Assembly: GCF_021155765.1 (NCBI RefSeq)
Contig: NC_060107.1
Location: forward strand, 14,618,501-14,682,500
Source of the DNA: Diprion similis
Lineage: Eukaryota > Arthropoda > Insecta > Hymenoptera > Diprionidae
Reading direction: 5' to 3'
Length of the DNA: 64,000 nt
Shown here piece after piece: positions 1 to 12,138 of this stretch (position 1 is its first letter; each line of letters begins with the position of its first letter). The notes below the pieces were generated by a model. That model made no database searches, was not told where the DNA came from, and saw only the letters and a program-made list of their open reading frames with translations. A program made the translations under genes and the position numbers.

Positions 1-85
1 CATCCAAGTACTGACCGCGCCCAATGTTGCTTAACTTCGGTGATCGGACGAGAACCGGTGCTTTCAACGTGGTATGGCCGTTGCC
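1..85 (-). rRNA. 5S ribosomal RNA, 5' part (cut by window edge)
   Basis: The reverse complement of the first 85 bases reads as the 5' two-thirds of a eukaryotic 5S rRNA. It contains the conserved CCGATCACCGAAGTTAAGCA core and ends in the GTACTTGGATG segment at the window edge. The internal Pol III box A region (AGTTAAGCAACAT) is intact in what can be seen. The 5' end lies near position 84-85. The 3' third, with box C and the terminator, is outside the window. A lone copy like this could be a functional gene, a 5S pseudogene or the head of a 5S-derived SINE; the visible part does not decide. Confidence 0.85.
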
Positions 86-1365
86 GAGGGTAAAGAATCT
101 CTGCTTCGTTTTGTTACTAAGAATCGTACACTCTTTTACGTATTTTACTTACGACTTTAGTAATTACCGAACTTTTTCTACATTCAGTCTGGAGATTTTG
201 GTAAACTTGACACGATAATAAACTGGAATGCACGAGCACAAGATGTACACGCACATGTGTAGACTTGACACAATACGTAGGTACATATGAAATACCCTTA
301 ACATCCGCTATGCCCACGTACTAATAATGTGCACATTTGATTACTGGATATAACAACAACAACAATAACAACTTATTGCAAGAATTCACTTAAGAAAATA
401 GATTGATTTTCTCTCTCTCGCTGCTCTCTCGACGGAATGTAGCATCGACTTTTTCTGAAGTTCCTCCATCGTGCTACGCGGCTGTTTGGTCAATACAATT
501 AATATGGTAGATGTCAGCACACTTCCAAGACACTTGTTGCTGATATCTCAGTTTGATATAATAGGCTGCCTATTTCGTTGTGGTGTCAATCCTTAATTGG
601 AAGCTACAATTCAGTAAGCTGACAAAGTTAGTTCCCAAACAAATCAGTATATGTGGGGTATTTAGAATACTCCATATTCTTGCACATTGTTTAACAATTT
701 GTGAGATTTTTGGTCAATATTCCGATAAATTTGTCTCAATTAATATTCTTTGTTATGTCAGTAGCTGTGATTTTGAGTTTTATACACGCAGAAGATTTCC
801 AAATTTTTTTAAAATTTCAGGAGGTAAAATTTTCAGGTGGTCTTACTTGCCCCCCCCCCCGCCCCGCCACATCCCCCGCCAGCCCTGGGCTCGCTCCCAC
901 ACCTTGATTCCCGCCGACCCCATACACTACTAATATGTGATGTGTAGATTTTATCTTTTTTTTCAAATCAATAATGTGGCCAGAGTTGGGTCGGAAATAA
1001 AGTAATAGTTTATGTAAAATAGGAATAAAAGTCGATTATTCCCTCGGATGATTACTGCTCTCGCGGAGCCACCCGCGGAAATCATTTTAGACTTTATTTC
1101 CGTCTTACATCACGTCCTCTTTCCAAGTTCTTTTACACATATTTTCACTTGCCGCTGAGCGTGGTGTGACGAGAGTATTTTCCTTCCTGAGTATTTTTGT
1201 TCAAAGACTGTTTCTATGGTAAATTTTATTTTAAATAGCGATCGTATGTAAATGCAGTTTGTTTTTGTTTATATTCCGCCAAAGTTTAAAGTAGTATTTT
1301 TCGAAATTTATTATAACGTGGTTTAACCTACTTTTTTCTTCTTGATAAAGTATTGTGATTTGAAA

Positions 1366-4300
1366 ATGTTGTGGGTTTTCGTTTTCGTAGTTTCCTGTAT
1401 AACAACATTCCTGATGGTCATGGTGAGATAATTATCCTAGAAATTGATTACTGGTGCAAAAATGTTGAATTAATTCCTATAACCACTGTGATAATTTAGT
1501 ACAACAGTAAAAAAGAAGAACTGAAAAAATCCGTGAGTTATTTTACCTTCTACTTCGTAATTAGAGATATCGAGTTCGTCCTTATTCTTGGGCTTATAAG
1601 CCACTTTTACACGGTTTGACATGGTTACGTCTTTAACCTTGAACTGTCACGGTTATTACTGGCAGATAATACATATCATGCCGATCTTCAAACGTATTTG
1701 CTACGTTAAGATCATTTGTCTACACTTGAAAAATCTAAAAACTGATATCCGTTCGTTTCAAATCAAACGTACTTTCCGAAATTTCAGGTGCTTTCCAAAG
1801 ATGGTGCTGATTTGAGCTTTGTACCAGAGGTTAGTACACTGGCATACAAGAGAAAATGTATCCTTCAGAAAGGACACGGATTCGTGAGAACAGTGATGAT
1901 ATGCGATCAGTTAGTTTATACGTCATATCAACGCGATTTAGTAAAAAACCCAAATGGACATAGTCTTAATTCGCTGCCATCGACAGTTTAGAAGTTACGG
2001 ATGAAAACGAAAAAATTTCGTTGTTTTCGACGTCCTAAATAATATTTTTTAATTCCTGAACGTGCAATTACTGGAAAAAGGCTCTGTTTTATTGAATTAT
2101 ACCTCGAAGGTTGAGAATTCGAGGAGGATCGAGTGGACAGGGTTTCAAATACTAACACAGTCATTGCGCGGGTTATTTAGTGAACTATAACTTTTTCTCG
2201 GGTGTAAAAAACCTCACGGAGTAGAGGGAAAAGTCTGAGCAAGCCAGTTAGTGGAAAAAAGTTTATTGGACAGAAAGCGCATCAGATATGAATACATCAA
2301 GATAAGGATCACCTGAGGTCAGTCTTAATTTCTCGATCAATTATCGCTACTTAAAAGAGCTCTCTTACTTTAGTCTAATTAACGTGGGAGGGACGGTCAT
2401 AATAGTAAGGGAAACAATACTCCGAGGAAACGAGCTTTCGATCAATCCGTATAGTATTGTGGAAAGTGCACCCCACCTAAGCCTGCAACCGGGCCCCAAC
2501 GTCTCGGAGCCTCAATCATGTTGCAGGATGTGGACACAAGGTCGCATTAGGGGTATACCCCGGAGGTGATCCTGAGATCACCTCTCGCGAACACATCATG
2601 TAACTCGTCTACGTGATGCCCCCTGGCTAGCTTGATGAGCTAGTCGAACAATTGGCTAGTAGCTCTAACAGGCAAGCCCTTCTGCTAATGCAGCCTGACA
2701 CATGGAACACCATAATAGAGAATGGACCCAATATAGAGAGACCTACGAGTGTACGGCAGGTTATGAAACACGCGATAAGACGCGCTCGTCCGCACTCGAT
2801 CACTGCCGAAACTTATCTGCTCAAATTTGCGCGCTCACGGTTATCGGGCGTCAAGCGGCACCCGCCTACCCCCTGGTGCTTAGCGCTGAAACTAAATTCT
2901 AACTACGCGATCTGCGCGAACAGACTCGTCGAAATTGATTTCGAGATGAATAGATTTATTTGCCTCCGAAAAATTGCCGAAAAGGAAGGTTGTAACCTCT
3001 CTGGATTTGTTTCGTCGAATTTATACAGATTTAACAAAATACTGGGATAAATTTATTCAGATGCTGTATCGACCTAATTACGCACTAGCCACTGCAAAAG
3101 TACAGCATAAAACTCGGAGAAATTTTATTGTATTCGATTCAGCCCAGCACGCTGAAATAACGCATTCAAGGATTACACCGAAAATCGTGATGTATGGGTA
3201 CGCGTGGTGAATGCTGGACTTTGATACTTCGCTCTTGATTTCCGAGCAATGAGTTTGTTTTAAGGATTTTGGCAATTTCAGAAGTTGTGGCAGATAGAGT
3301 TCCATTGAGTCGTTGTTTACTGTCAAAGGCTCTCACAACAAATGCTTGCAATCCCATAAGTAGATTCATTTTGATTGTTTCTAGGCGTGACTAGAATGAT
3401 AATGAGTTGAAGAATAACACGGAAGTCTATTTATTTTTTCGTTAATTTCTACGCCATATTGTTTGCACTATCGTTTGATCAAATTTTCCAAAACTGTTAA
3501 TCGGTTCAAAGGGAGACGATCCGCTTTGCACAATTATTCCTCATTACCAAACGTTTGTGGTTCACGTTTTTACGAAGCGGTGATCAAAGGTCGAAAACTG
3601 TCTAAGTCTCTAAAAATGTAAAAAAATGTATACCAACCCGACCCTTCTCTCAAGAACATGATTTCTGAGGAACTATAAATAGTGTCTTTGCTGAATTACG
3701 AGAATTTATTACGATTATTCCATCGACTCAACTGCACAAACTAACGCGATCGCTTTTGGTATACTCTGTTATGTCAAAATATTAGTCATTTGTCCTTCTA
3801 TGAGGCAAGTACGAAATTGTTGGTCTTTGAATGATGAAAAATTTCAGATGAGTAAGAGCTTCGATGACGCGCTGCAAAAACTTTCGAACACACTTGCAGC
3901 AAAAGAGAATGTTGTAAGTATTTGTGATCCAGTTGATCAGTGTTATCAAATACGAACTTTCAATATTCCGAGTATCAAGGCAGCCTGTTTGGATTTTTTT
4001 TTTTGTTTCATTAAACATTCCGCGGACTCAAACGAGTTGATAGAACGGGTTCCTTTTTTGATCGAAGCCTTCATACTCCAGAATTTGTAAGTTTTTCATC
4101 GGATGCCACATTTCACCTTCCTAAATAACAGCTTAAGGAGTCCAGGTGCCGAATACAGAGTGCTGAGAAGATACTCTATGACATCGACACCAAAAATGTA
4201 TCGATACGCGATCGCTATCAGACGCTGATGGTGGAGCTGAAGAATGACCTGGCGAAGACAGAATCTGAGGTGAAATTCGGATTTGCCTGAATTATCAGTC

Positions 4301-4910
4301 ATGCCTTCTTCCCACCACGACCTAAAGTTTTATAACTTGTGACTATTTCAGTATAAAGAACTCTTGGATCAGGCTATCAGCATATCTCAACGGCGAGAAA
4401 ACCTCAAGAACGATGTTTTACAAGTGCGTGAGTTCCGAGAGTTGTATAGTTATACCGTGTGTCCATGAGGAAAGTGTGCACCTTACGCGCATGCGTCAAG
4501 TCCTTCGAATTTTATTGGCCGACAGTTATCACCTGATTGAACGGCTGACGCCGTACCAATCGCGACCGTCAGAAAATGTTCCTAGGAGCCCACCGTTAGC
4601 TATACCGTTAGCTGTGGGTTCCTAGGGATATTTTTTGACAGTCGTGATTGGTACGGCGTCGGTTGCTCAATCAGGTGCTAACTGTCGGCTAATGAAATTC
4701 GAAGAACTTGACGCACGCGCGTAAGGTGCGGACTTTCCTCATGGACACACGGTATCAAATAAAGCTAGTTTAGAGATTTTCAAAATTTATATACCTACTT
4801 GATTTATATCAATATTTCAGCAACAAAAGATGCTCACCAACTTCAATAAGCAGTTGGAAAGTAGAGAAGGTTCAAATATTCGCACCATCAACTATTCTAC
4901 TAAGGCGTAA
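1366..4910 (+). CDS. Signal-anchored coiled-coil protein of unknown function (about 154 aa, six exons)
   Basis: Family not recognised. The proposed exons are 1366-1422, 1788-1829, 3848-3913, 4132-4269, 4352-4423 and 4821-4910. All joins are phase 0 with good donors and acceptors, and the total is 465 nt with a TAA stop. The first exon encodes a very hydrophobic N-terminus (MLWVFVFVVSCITTFLMVM), either a signal peptide or a membrane anchor. Exons 3-6 encode an acidic/basic heptad-like helix, including ESRCRIQSAEKILYDIDTK and KNDLAKTESEYKELLDQAIS, so a long coiled coil is likely. Exon 3 begins with ATG right at the acceptor, so a shorter product of about 121 aa without the anchor is an alternative. 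Exons 4-6 are the firmest; the link to the first two exons rests on phase and motif only. A possible poly(A) signal AATAAA is at 5208-5213. Confidence 0.55.
2384..3060. other. GC-rich block inside intron 2 of the coiled-coil gene, possible degenerate mobile element
   Basis: This stretch is clearly richer in G+C than the AT-rich intron on both sides. It contains short self-complementary pieces, for example around 2560-2580 (GGTGATCCTGAGATCACC) and 2620-2665 (repeated GCTAG motifs). The longest open frame is about 130 codons (2652-3050), without recognised motifs and with no sensible splice partners. The base composition suggests an inserted sequence such as a decayed retrotransposon 3' end, but I see no terminal repeats, target duplications or transposase/reverse transcriptase motifs. 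Confidence 0.3.
4455..4752. mobile_element. Foldback MITE, near-complete inverted repeat of about 298 bp with TA target duplication
   Basis: The element consists of two arms of about 145 bases that are reverse complements of each other, with roughly 17 mismatches over about 143 aligned bases by eye, joined by a short centre near 4600-4612. The terminal inverted repeats begin CCGTGTGTCCATGAGGAAAG. The dinucleotide TA flanks both ends (4453-4454 and 4753-4754), as expected for a Tc1/mariner-type non-autonomous element. No coding capacity is present. It sits in the intron between the last two exons of the coiled-coil gene, 31 bases past the donor of exon 5. Confidence 0.85.
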
Positions 4911-6319
4911 AAATGTAAAAAATATTTCAACAAAAAAGTTTGTTTCACTTACCTTATTTTTTTGATAAAATATAACAAATAGATTCCTAAACGAATGCAA
5001 TGGTCTTCAGTTGTGAACAGATTATTTTGCCCTTTAAAAAAGTTAATAAACTTTTTTAGCAAAATTGGTAATAGCGTTATTGGAATTTAATTTATCGAAA
5101 GACGTCATATGGCGATAGAAAAGGTATATAACTTGAAACCAGCCATATTTAATTATGCAAGTATTTTTCTATTCTCTTTTTCACTACGAATCACCTTCAT
5201 ATGATCTAATAAAAACATAACACAGCTTGCACAAGGCTTTCTATACCCGAATACTGGTTTCCATTACAGTATTACTTAAGAGACGAGCAGCAGTTCCAAA
5301 GAAGATAAAATTGAAGTTTCCTAGGTTCTTATAGAATGATTGAAACAATAAATGCATCGATAATGTTATATATTCGTTCTCTTTATATAGGAAATATAAA
5401 TTGCTATACATAACCAAAAATCTGAGGTACACTGTATAAAATGTACCTAATTTATGTGTGTATATAGGTATATGTATATATATATATCATATACTAAAAA
5501 TGAGCAGGGCAAAATACGGTAATATATTCTTTTTAATAAATTAGATTTTGCACCGCTCAGTTTAAAATTACACATAAAACATTCAATTAAGATTATCAAA
5601 CATATCCGCGAATTCAATTACGCGAATATTATAACGTTATTGGTACAATTTTTGGATTAGAACACCGTATAAGTATATGATATAGAACTTTTTTTTATAA
5701 TGTTATTTATACACATCGAAGTTATACCTTAAGTGTATATTCTCAATACGATTAATACATAATATGTGTATTAAATCAGTAAAATTGTTTTACTGCTTTT
5801 ATGACATTGTTTTTTAAGTTTAAAAAAAAATTATGTATCATAAAATAGTTTCTTACGAAGCGTACACAGGTCAAAATGGGTAGAGCTGAATTAAAATATA
5901 TGTATAACAGTTGTACCAGACAATGCGTGCAGTGCTCTATATCCAGAAGTCTAACTCGGATAAAAAATGTCCCACATTAAGAACCATAATAAAAATAATG
6001 ATAATCTGATATCATTCTAAAAATTGATTTGCCAATTAATTAATTAAGTAATCCATCCTCCCAGGTGTACAACAGTATTTATCATCGACGTATGTTTGCT
6101 TTATACTTATTTCATACAATTTGCAACCTTTCTTTTTGAACAACGACCAATGATCGATATTACTCAATTTTCCAAGCTCGCAACCGGAGACAAACAATTA
6201 AACAAACAAAAACTTGGAAATAGCGGTATGAAAAAAAAATCGTAAATTCAATCGTTGTCAGTCTCATGGAAAGTTCGTGAGAACGAATTGTAATGCGAAT
6301 ATTCCGTTCAGCAATTTTA

Positions 6320-6321
<2 letters not shown>

Positions 6322-6353
<32 letters not shown>
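6322..6353. repeat. (TA)n microsatellite
   Basis: Uninterrupted alternating TA dinucleotides. Confidence 0.95.
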
Positions 6354-6356
<3 letters not shown>

Positions 6357-9174
6357 TGTATATATGTATAATTGTGAATTTCGTCCCAATAACCCACGTT
6401 TTTTTCTTTACATATTGATCGATTGCTATGTATATGTATATATTAGTATCTCCTACAACATATTATCATTGTTGTTGCTGTTGTTGTTGTTCTTACTATT
6501 ATTATCATTATTATTATACTTATTGTTTACCTAGAAATTTTTCATGCTATGCCGAAAAAATTTTTAGTAACATTTTTACTGATCTAAAATTCAAGTTACC
6601 TCAAACATTGAACAATATCGTCACGTTTATAATACTATTTATACACGTCGAACTTTCTGTAACATGAATTAGTATTTATCAACACACCTAAGTGAGCTAT
6701 CAACAGCTACGGAGATTACACTCCGTATGGCTTGGCAAATTGTAATTTAAATAAACCGAAAATCAATATTATACAATCAGTGTATTTCAATAGCCCTATT
6801 TTCTTCGTTTTCATACAGCTTAGTTAGCAACTAATTATTTTATTCGAATTCAGGTCGATTAGTCGTATTTCTCAAGCCCCACCCTCACGGTAAGAAAATT
6901 TTTAACTTGGGTGTAAATTCGTCATCTCAACGTTTTTCTTATATTCAGCAATATCTATGAGTTAGATGCGCAAATTTACACGCAAGTTGGATTTTTTCTT
7001 CCGTGATGGAATATTGGATCTCTTTTACTTTCATTTCTTTTTACCACTACTTTTTTATTACTTAAATTTGTAAATTTCCTTTGAAATTCTTTCATTATAT
7101 TTCAAATACATATGTAATAATCTAAAAAGTGACCGATCTAATAGTTGCATACATTATTTATAGTTCCATGCTGGAATTGTCAATATTTTAATACCTATAT
7201 GTATAATGAGATTTGTTCTGTCTTCTACACTTTTTACAGAAATATTGCGTGCTACAGTATTTTAAGACACCTTATTTTCATTCCACAACTATCACTACTG
7301 TTATTATTATTATTCTTGTTGTCGGTTTTTTGTTATTGTTGTTGTTATTATTATTGTAGATTATTACTATTATCGTCATTATGTATTATGTACAGATAAA
7401 TCAATTTCAAATATATGTTAACAATATCTATAATAAACTCTTTAAATTGTATCAACGAAATACTGAAAAATCATAGTATTTACAACGGATAGAATTTTTA
7501 TAAACTTATAACTCTGACAAGTTAATGCCGACTTAAAATTGATCAAATTTTCAATAAACTTTTTCGAGGTACTTTATTGTACCAGTATTATTTTTTTGAC
7601 GGTTGAGTCGTAAGGTACAGTTTGTATATCTTCCACTAAACTAGCTTTTACATTATTCCAAATATATCTCTTGTACCGTAGTGCAATACACCCAACAAAT
7701 TCGCAAACTTGAGATACATGTTTAAGGATAAGTACAAGTTATTTCAGTTATCTCGAGAGTTGTTTCGCAAATTTTACGATCCTCGGTAGTCATTATCGGG
7801 ATCCAACATATCGACGCGGCTAAAGCAGCGCGGCGTTTCAGTTTAATTTTCCTAATTTCAAAGTAGCATTGAAGAGAAAAAAAAAAAAGAAAAAAAATTG
7901 GATTCATTCATTTGGAAATCATCGATTCTCTCTTCTGTTACATTGACAGAGATATTGAGCAATTATATCATGTACCGATATCAATTTGAAATTATGATTG
8001 ACCGTCTAATATCATAATAACCAATTTGTTAAGCGTACGAATTGTCGACGTATATTGCGCTAATGACACGCATATTATTATTATTTTAAGGTACAGTGCA
8101 CATATTATTCAGATTCAGAGACAGAGTGATGATTAATGTATTTTACAATATTTTCACTCTGAGCTTTCGAGATATTTCATCATCATCATCATGAAGAATC
8201 TTTTAATTATTGGGTGACAGGCAAAATATCAGTCTGAAACGAATGTAGCAGATGCTGCAGTATAAATGGAAATTTCATTATGAAACAAATGGTCCAGATT
8301 ATGGTTGTAAATTATAATTAGTCCTAGCGTGATTTATCTGCAATATTTTTAAATTACCAACTAAAAATTTTATTTCTAAGAATTAATTATTTCCTTTTTA
8401 TATCCATTATTTTATGTAATTGAATAATTGTTTATTCGATATTATGAAAACTTAAGTAATGTTGCAAAACTCAATTTATGTATTAAGAAATATAACATAA
8501 ATTTGTAACTAACCATATGCCCATATATTTGTACATGGAACACATTTCACATCAAATTTTCTTAGTGAAATTCTGAAGATAAAAAAAATCTGACAAATTT
8601 TTAGCTTCTCAATTTCAAACGTACCCGAATTATAAATTTTTCAAGTTTAACATTTCAGGTGAAATATTTCACATTGAATACAATCTTCACATGCAAATTG
8701 TACAAAATAATTTTTTGCAATTCTGATTTATTTAAAAACTTAGCTAGTATTCAGGTTTTACTGAAAATACTCGAAACTTGAAAGAAAATACACAAGTCAA
8801 GTACATTTTAAGTTGAACCGGCTTCTCGAAATTTAGAATAAATAAAAATAATTCGAAAATCAATAAAATAATAAACTCGAGGTAGACTTAATTTGATCTT
8901 TTCTTCACTAACTTCACGTGGATTGTGTCACAAATTCATGCACACGATATTCATTTCTTTTGATATAGAGATTATCTTGTAATTATTTTGTAACAGTGAT
9001 TCGAGTTCATCATCAAAAATATTTAGTCGGAAATTGTATTTGTATTCTACAAGATATTCTTTAAATAATATAATTTCAATCTGTAGCTTTGTATGAAGTT
9101 ACCATATGTAGGTACATATAAAAGGCTCAATAATGTAAATTTCAGTCTACCACCATTGTCAGAGAATAACAACA

Positions 9175-9177
<3 letters not shown>

Positions 9178-9215
<38 letters not shown>

Positions 9216-9220
9216 TAATA
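9178..9220. repeat. (AAT)n microsatellite
   Basis: A nearly perfect run of ATA/TAA trinucleotides. Confidence 0.95.
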
Positions 9221-9579
9221 CAACATAATAAATATTAAGATAAAACATTCTGGCAAGATGATTAATTCCAATGTGATATTATATACATATTTTAATTTTA
9301 CATACGAGATCTACTCGCGATTTTTGTATAACTCGTACATAACAACAATAAAGGTAAGGATATAGAACATGTCGGGAATTGACATCAGTGTATATTACAA
9401 GAAAAAAAGAAAGGAAAAAAAAACGGTGAAACAGTTAAGTCGGCATGTTCGGTGAAAAAAAAAAATAATAATAATAATTTTTCGATAGCTTTATACTGCC
9501 GACGATTGAAACTATATTACAAATTCTTAAAATTGTTATTTTTAGTGCTGATTTTTCAATACATACAGAAAGCTGCTGC

Positions 9580-9737
9580 TCAAACTCGCCAGTTAACAGC
9601 TCGACGATAACGGGCTTCCACTTCTCGTTTAATTTGCGCAAACTCATCGTAGTTCAACAGATTCTCGATCTCATCGTCGGCGTCGGTGACTTCTTCCGTA
9701 TCCTCCGATGAATCATCACTCTCCGCGTCATTGGTGA
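9580..9737 (-). CDS. Orphan acidic terminal exon, gene assignment uncertain
   Basis: On the minus strand a consensus acceptor (TTTCCACAG) is followed by 52 open codons and a TGA. The product is acidic and then amphipathic (AESDDSSEDTEEVTDADDE, then ENLLNYDEFAQIKREVEARY), with a codon composition unlike the surrounding AT-rich DNA. It lies about 2.4 kb downstream of the large last PPP1R37 exon on the same strand, so it could be that gene's final exon. However, the PPP1R37 donor at 12142 leaves phase 2 and this frame needs phase 1. Direct joining would read only three codons (Ser-His-Gln) and stop. Either an unseen small exon lies between, or this belongs to another transcript. Confidence 0.4.
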
Positions 9738-12138
9738 CTGTGGAAATTTTTATCATCTAAAGTCTGTCTTTTCAGTTCATCAATTTTATAACACGTTTAT
9801 TAAAGTGTTTCCCATTTAAAAATCTTTCGAATCATCTACGGACGCATGAAAAAATAATTGCTTTTGGTTTAAAAGGAAGCCTCAAAGGACTGAGCACTGT
9901 AGCGCCAATTTTATTCTTTAATATTACTTCTTTTATATTGTAAAAAACAAGAAAAAATAATTAAGAATGGCCCAAAAAGATTATACAAGGATCGCAAAAA
10001 TTTTTGTATTTCAATTTTTGTAATAATATCTCTTTTGTATATTACAAAAAAAAAATACATTATGGCATTTTTTGCAACCCTTCTATAAAAGTATTTCTGC
10101 AATGAGCTTCTGACAATCTTTTTCGGCCGTAATGCATTTTTTGTGAAAAATAAACGATACAATACGTGTTAATTAATGGGGTGCTGATATAAATTATTGA
10201 TTTTTTTAGAACAATCGTTTAAGCACACCCTAAGATTCGTGCTACAGTACACTCGGATTTTTTGAGGCTTCTTTTTAGACCAGAAGCAAGAATTTTTTTT
10301 CATGTGACCGTAGGGAGTTCGAAATTTTTTTTTTAATGTGAAACACCGTAATATTTGCATTGCCACATTAATTAGTGACAAGCCTACAACCATTTTGTTA
10401 CAGTAAACTGTATTTCTCGGATATATTGTTGATGTAAATATTTTTATTTATAAGAAGCAAATAATTTGTAAAGATTATCACGCAGAGAGAATACTATGGA
10501 CTGAATTACTTTTTTAATGAAATTAACTATTTATACCGCATGAAAATTTTTGAAAATGATAAACGATTTGCTTGTTATTACATTTAGTAAATTGGTAGTG
10601 TTGGAATGTTTGAATCAGTGCAAGATTGATATTGGTTTTGCGTAAGCCACGGTTATCGGAAAGAGATATTATTATTATTATTATTATTGTATTAGTCAAA
10701 AAAAGACAAACGGAAAATATAAAATCGAAGCTGGTAAAACAGGAAACCAAATAAACCTCAAAACAAAAATAAAAACAAAAAAAAAAATTAAGCCGATGAT
10801 TAAATAAAAATGTGAGACTTTAAAATACTTCTTTATTAACAACCGTTACAAAATTCGTAATTATTAAATATCAAATATCTAGAATACTTCCCCTACTATA
10901 ACTACACTGAAATACACTTCCTTCGTAAAATTAGCTCTAACTTTCTTTTTCTATCTCTTCATTCTTTTTTTGTGTATTCTGTTTTGTTTATGTTTCGTTT
11001 TATAATTTATTTATTTTTTTAACTATTTATCGTCTATCCTAATATAATGCCTTTTAAATCTGATTTCTTTTACAAAAATTTACAATCCCACGATCGACAA
11101 GTTGCAACTATGAATAAAAATTATTTGACCGAAATTTTCGTCACGATTTGTTAATTGCAAATGTTTAATTTTGGCGAAAAAGCAAAATTATTTTATAATG
11201 ATAATGATGATGTAAACACCTTAAGATACAACTTTCACTTCCATTTTGCAACGGACGTGCATCATTGTCAATCATAGGTGTTATTAAAAATGATAAGCCA
11301 ATATAGTAAGTAGGAATACGTGTTAATAAACGGGACATAGCAGTAGTGTAAAAAAAAAAGTTATAAGCTTTCTTACGGCTAACAAAAAGCAAAATATAAT
11401 ATCTGTTTGTTATATATATCATGTATACGATAAGCTTCCAACACTACAACTATCTTACATTAATCAAAGTTGTACAAAGTAAAATGTTTAGTTTTTGTTG
11501 TTGTTGGTTTCTATTCTTTCACGGGGCTAAACAAATTCCTATTCATACCGCCATTAATACTCGCGTTATAATCATAAGAAGAATGTGTAACTACAATACA
11601 TTTTAACCCATATTGGGACAATCCGTAAAAATCTAGCAATATTTTTGAGCAGTCGATATTCAAAAGCTGCTTTGGGATTGTATGGTTTACTTTCGAAATT
11701 TCGTAACTCGAGATCTGTTTCTTTGAGGTTGGTATACAAAATATGGACTCGGTTAAACAATATGGCGCCGAAAAAACAGTCGAACGTTTGGGCTAATTTT
11801 ACCAATATCAAGGCATAGAAGCCTTGGCACAAGCTGTCAAGCTTCTATTTTGTCACAACAAGATGATTTACAGTGAAACGAACAGAATAAAAAAAAAACA
11901 GAAAGAAAAGGACTTTTAAATTTAAATACAACTGTTTCTGAGTTCTATATACTTTCCACCACCAGACAGCGCCTTTCAACCTCAATGTATACGTTCTGAT
12001 AGATGGTGTGAAGGATTTATACGAAATGTTACAAAAAGCTGTGCATTGTAATGTTGTGATTCTGAGGGCTGTGCCTTGATACTGCAAAACGGAATTTAGC
12101 ATACTGCTCATATGTCATGATCGACAATTCTTATCAAC
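9738..12138. other. Low-complexity region downstream of the PPP1R37 large exon
   Basis: No convincing exon is visible. The stretch is AT-rich, with an (ATT)n run at about 10666-10688 and many A/T homopolymers. It would be an intron or 3' UTR of the minus-strand PPP1R37 transcript. A minus-strand open frame at 11845-12111 has no motif and ends in a T-rich run. Confidence 0.5.

Larger units (their letters stand above)
4911..9579. other. Gene-poor AT-rich region
   Basis: I see no supportable exon here. The start is probably the 3' UTR of the coiled-coil gene. The rest is AT-rich DNA with simple repeats: a (TA)n run near 6322-6353, GTT/ATT runs near 6467-6530 and 7305-7375, and an (AAT)n run near 9178-9220. 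All open frames are short and run through low-complexity DNA. Confidence 0.6.

Noticed and set aside
3914..4090. Extra coding exon between exons 3 and 4 of the coiled-coil gene
   Set aside because: The frame is open, but using the donor at 4089 would break the phase of the next exon, while skipping it keeps phase 0.
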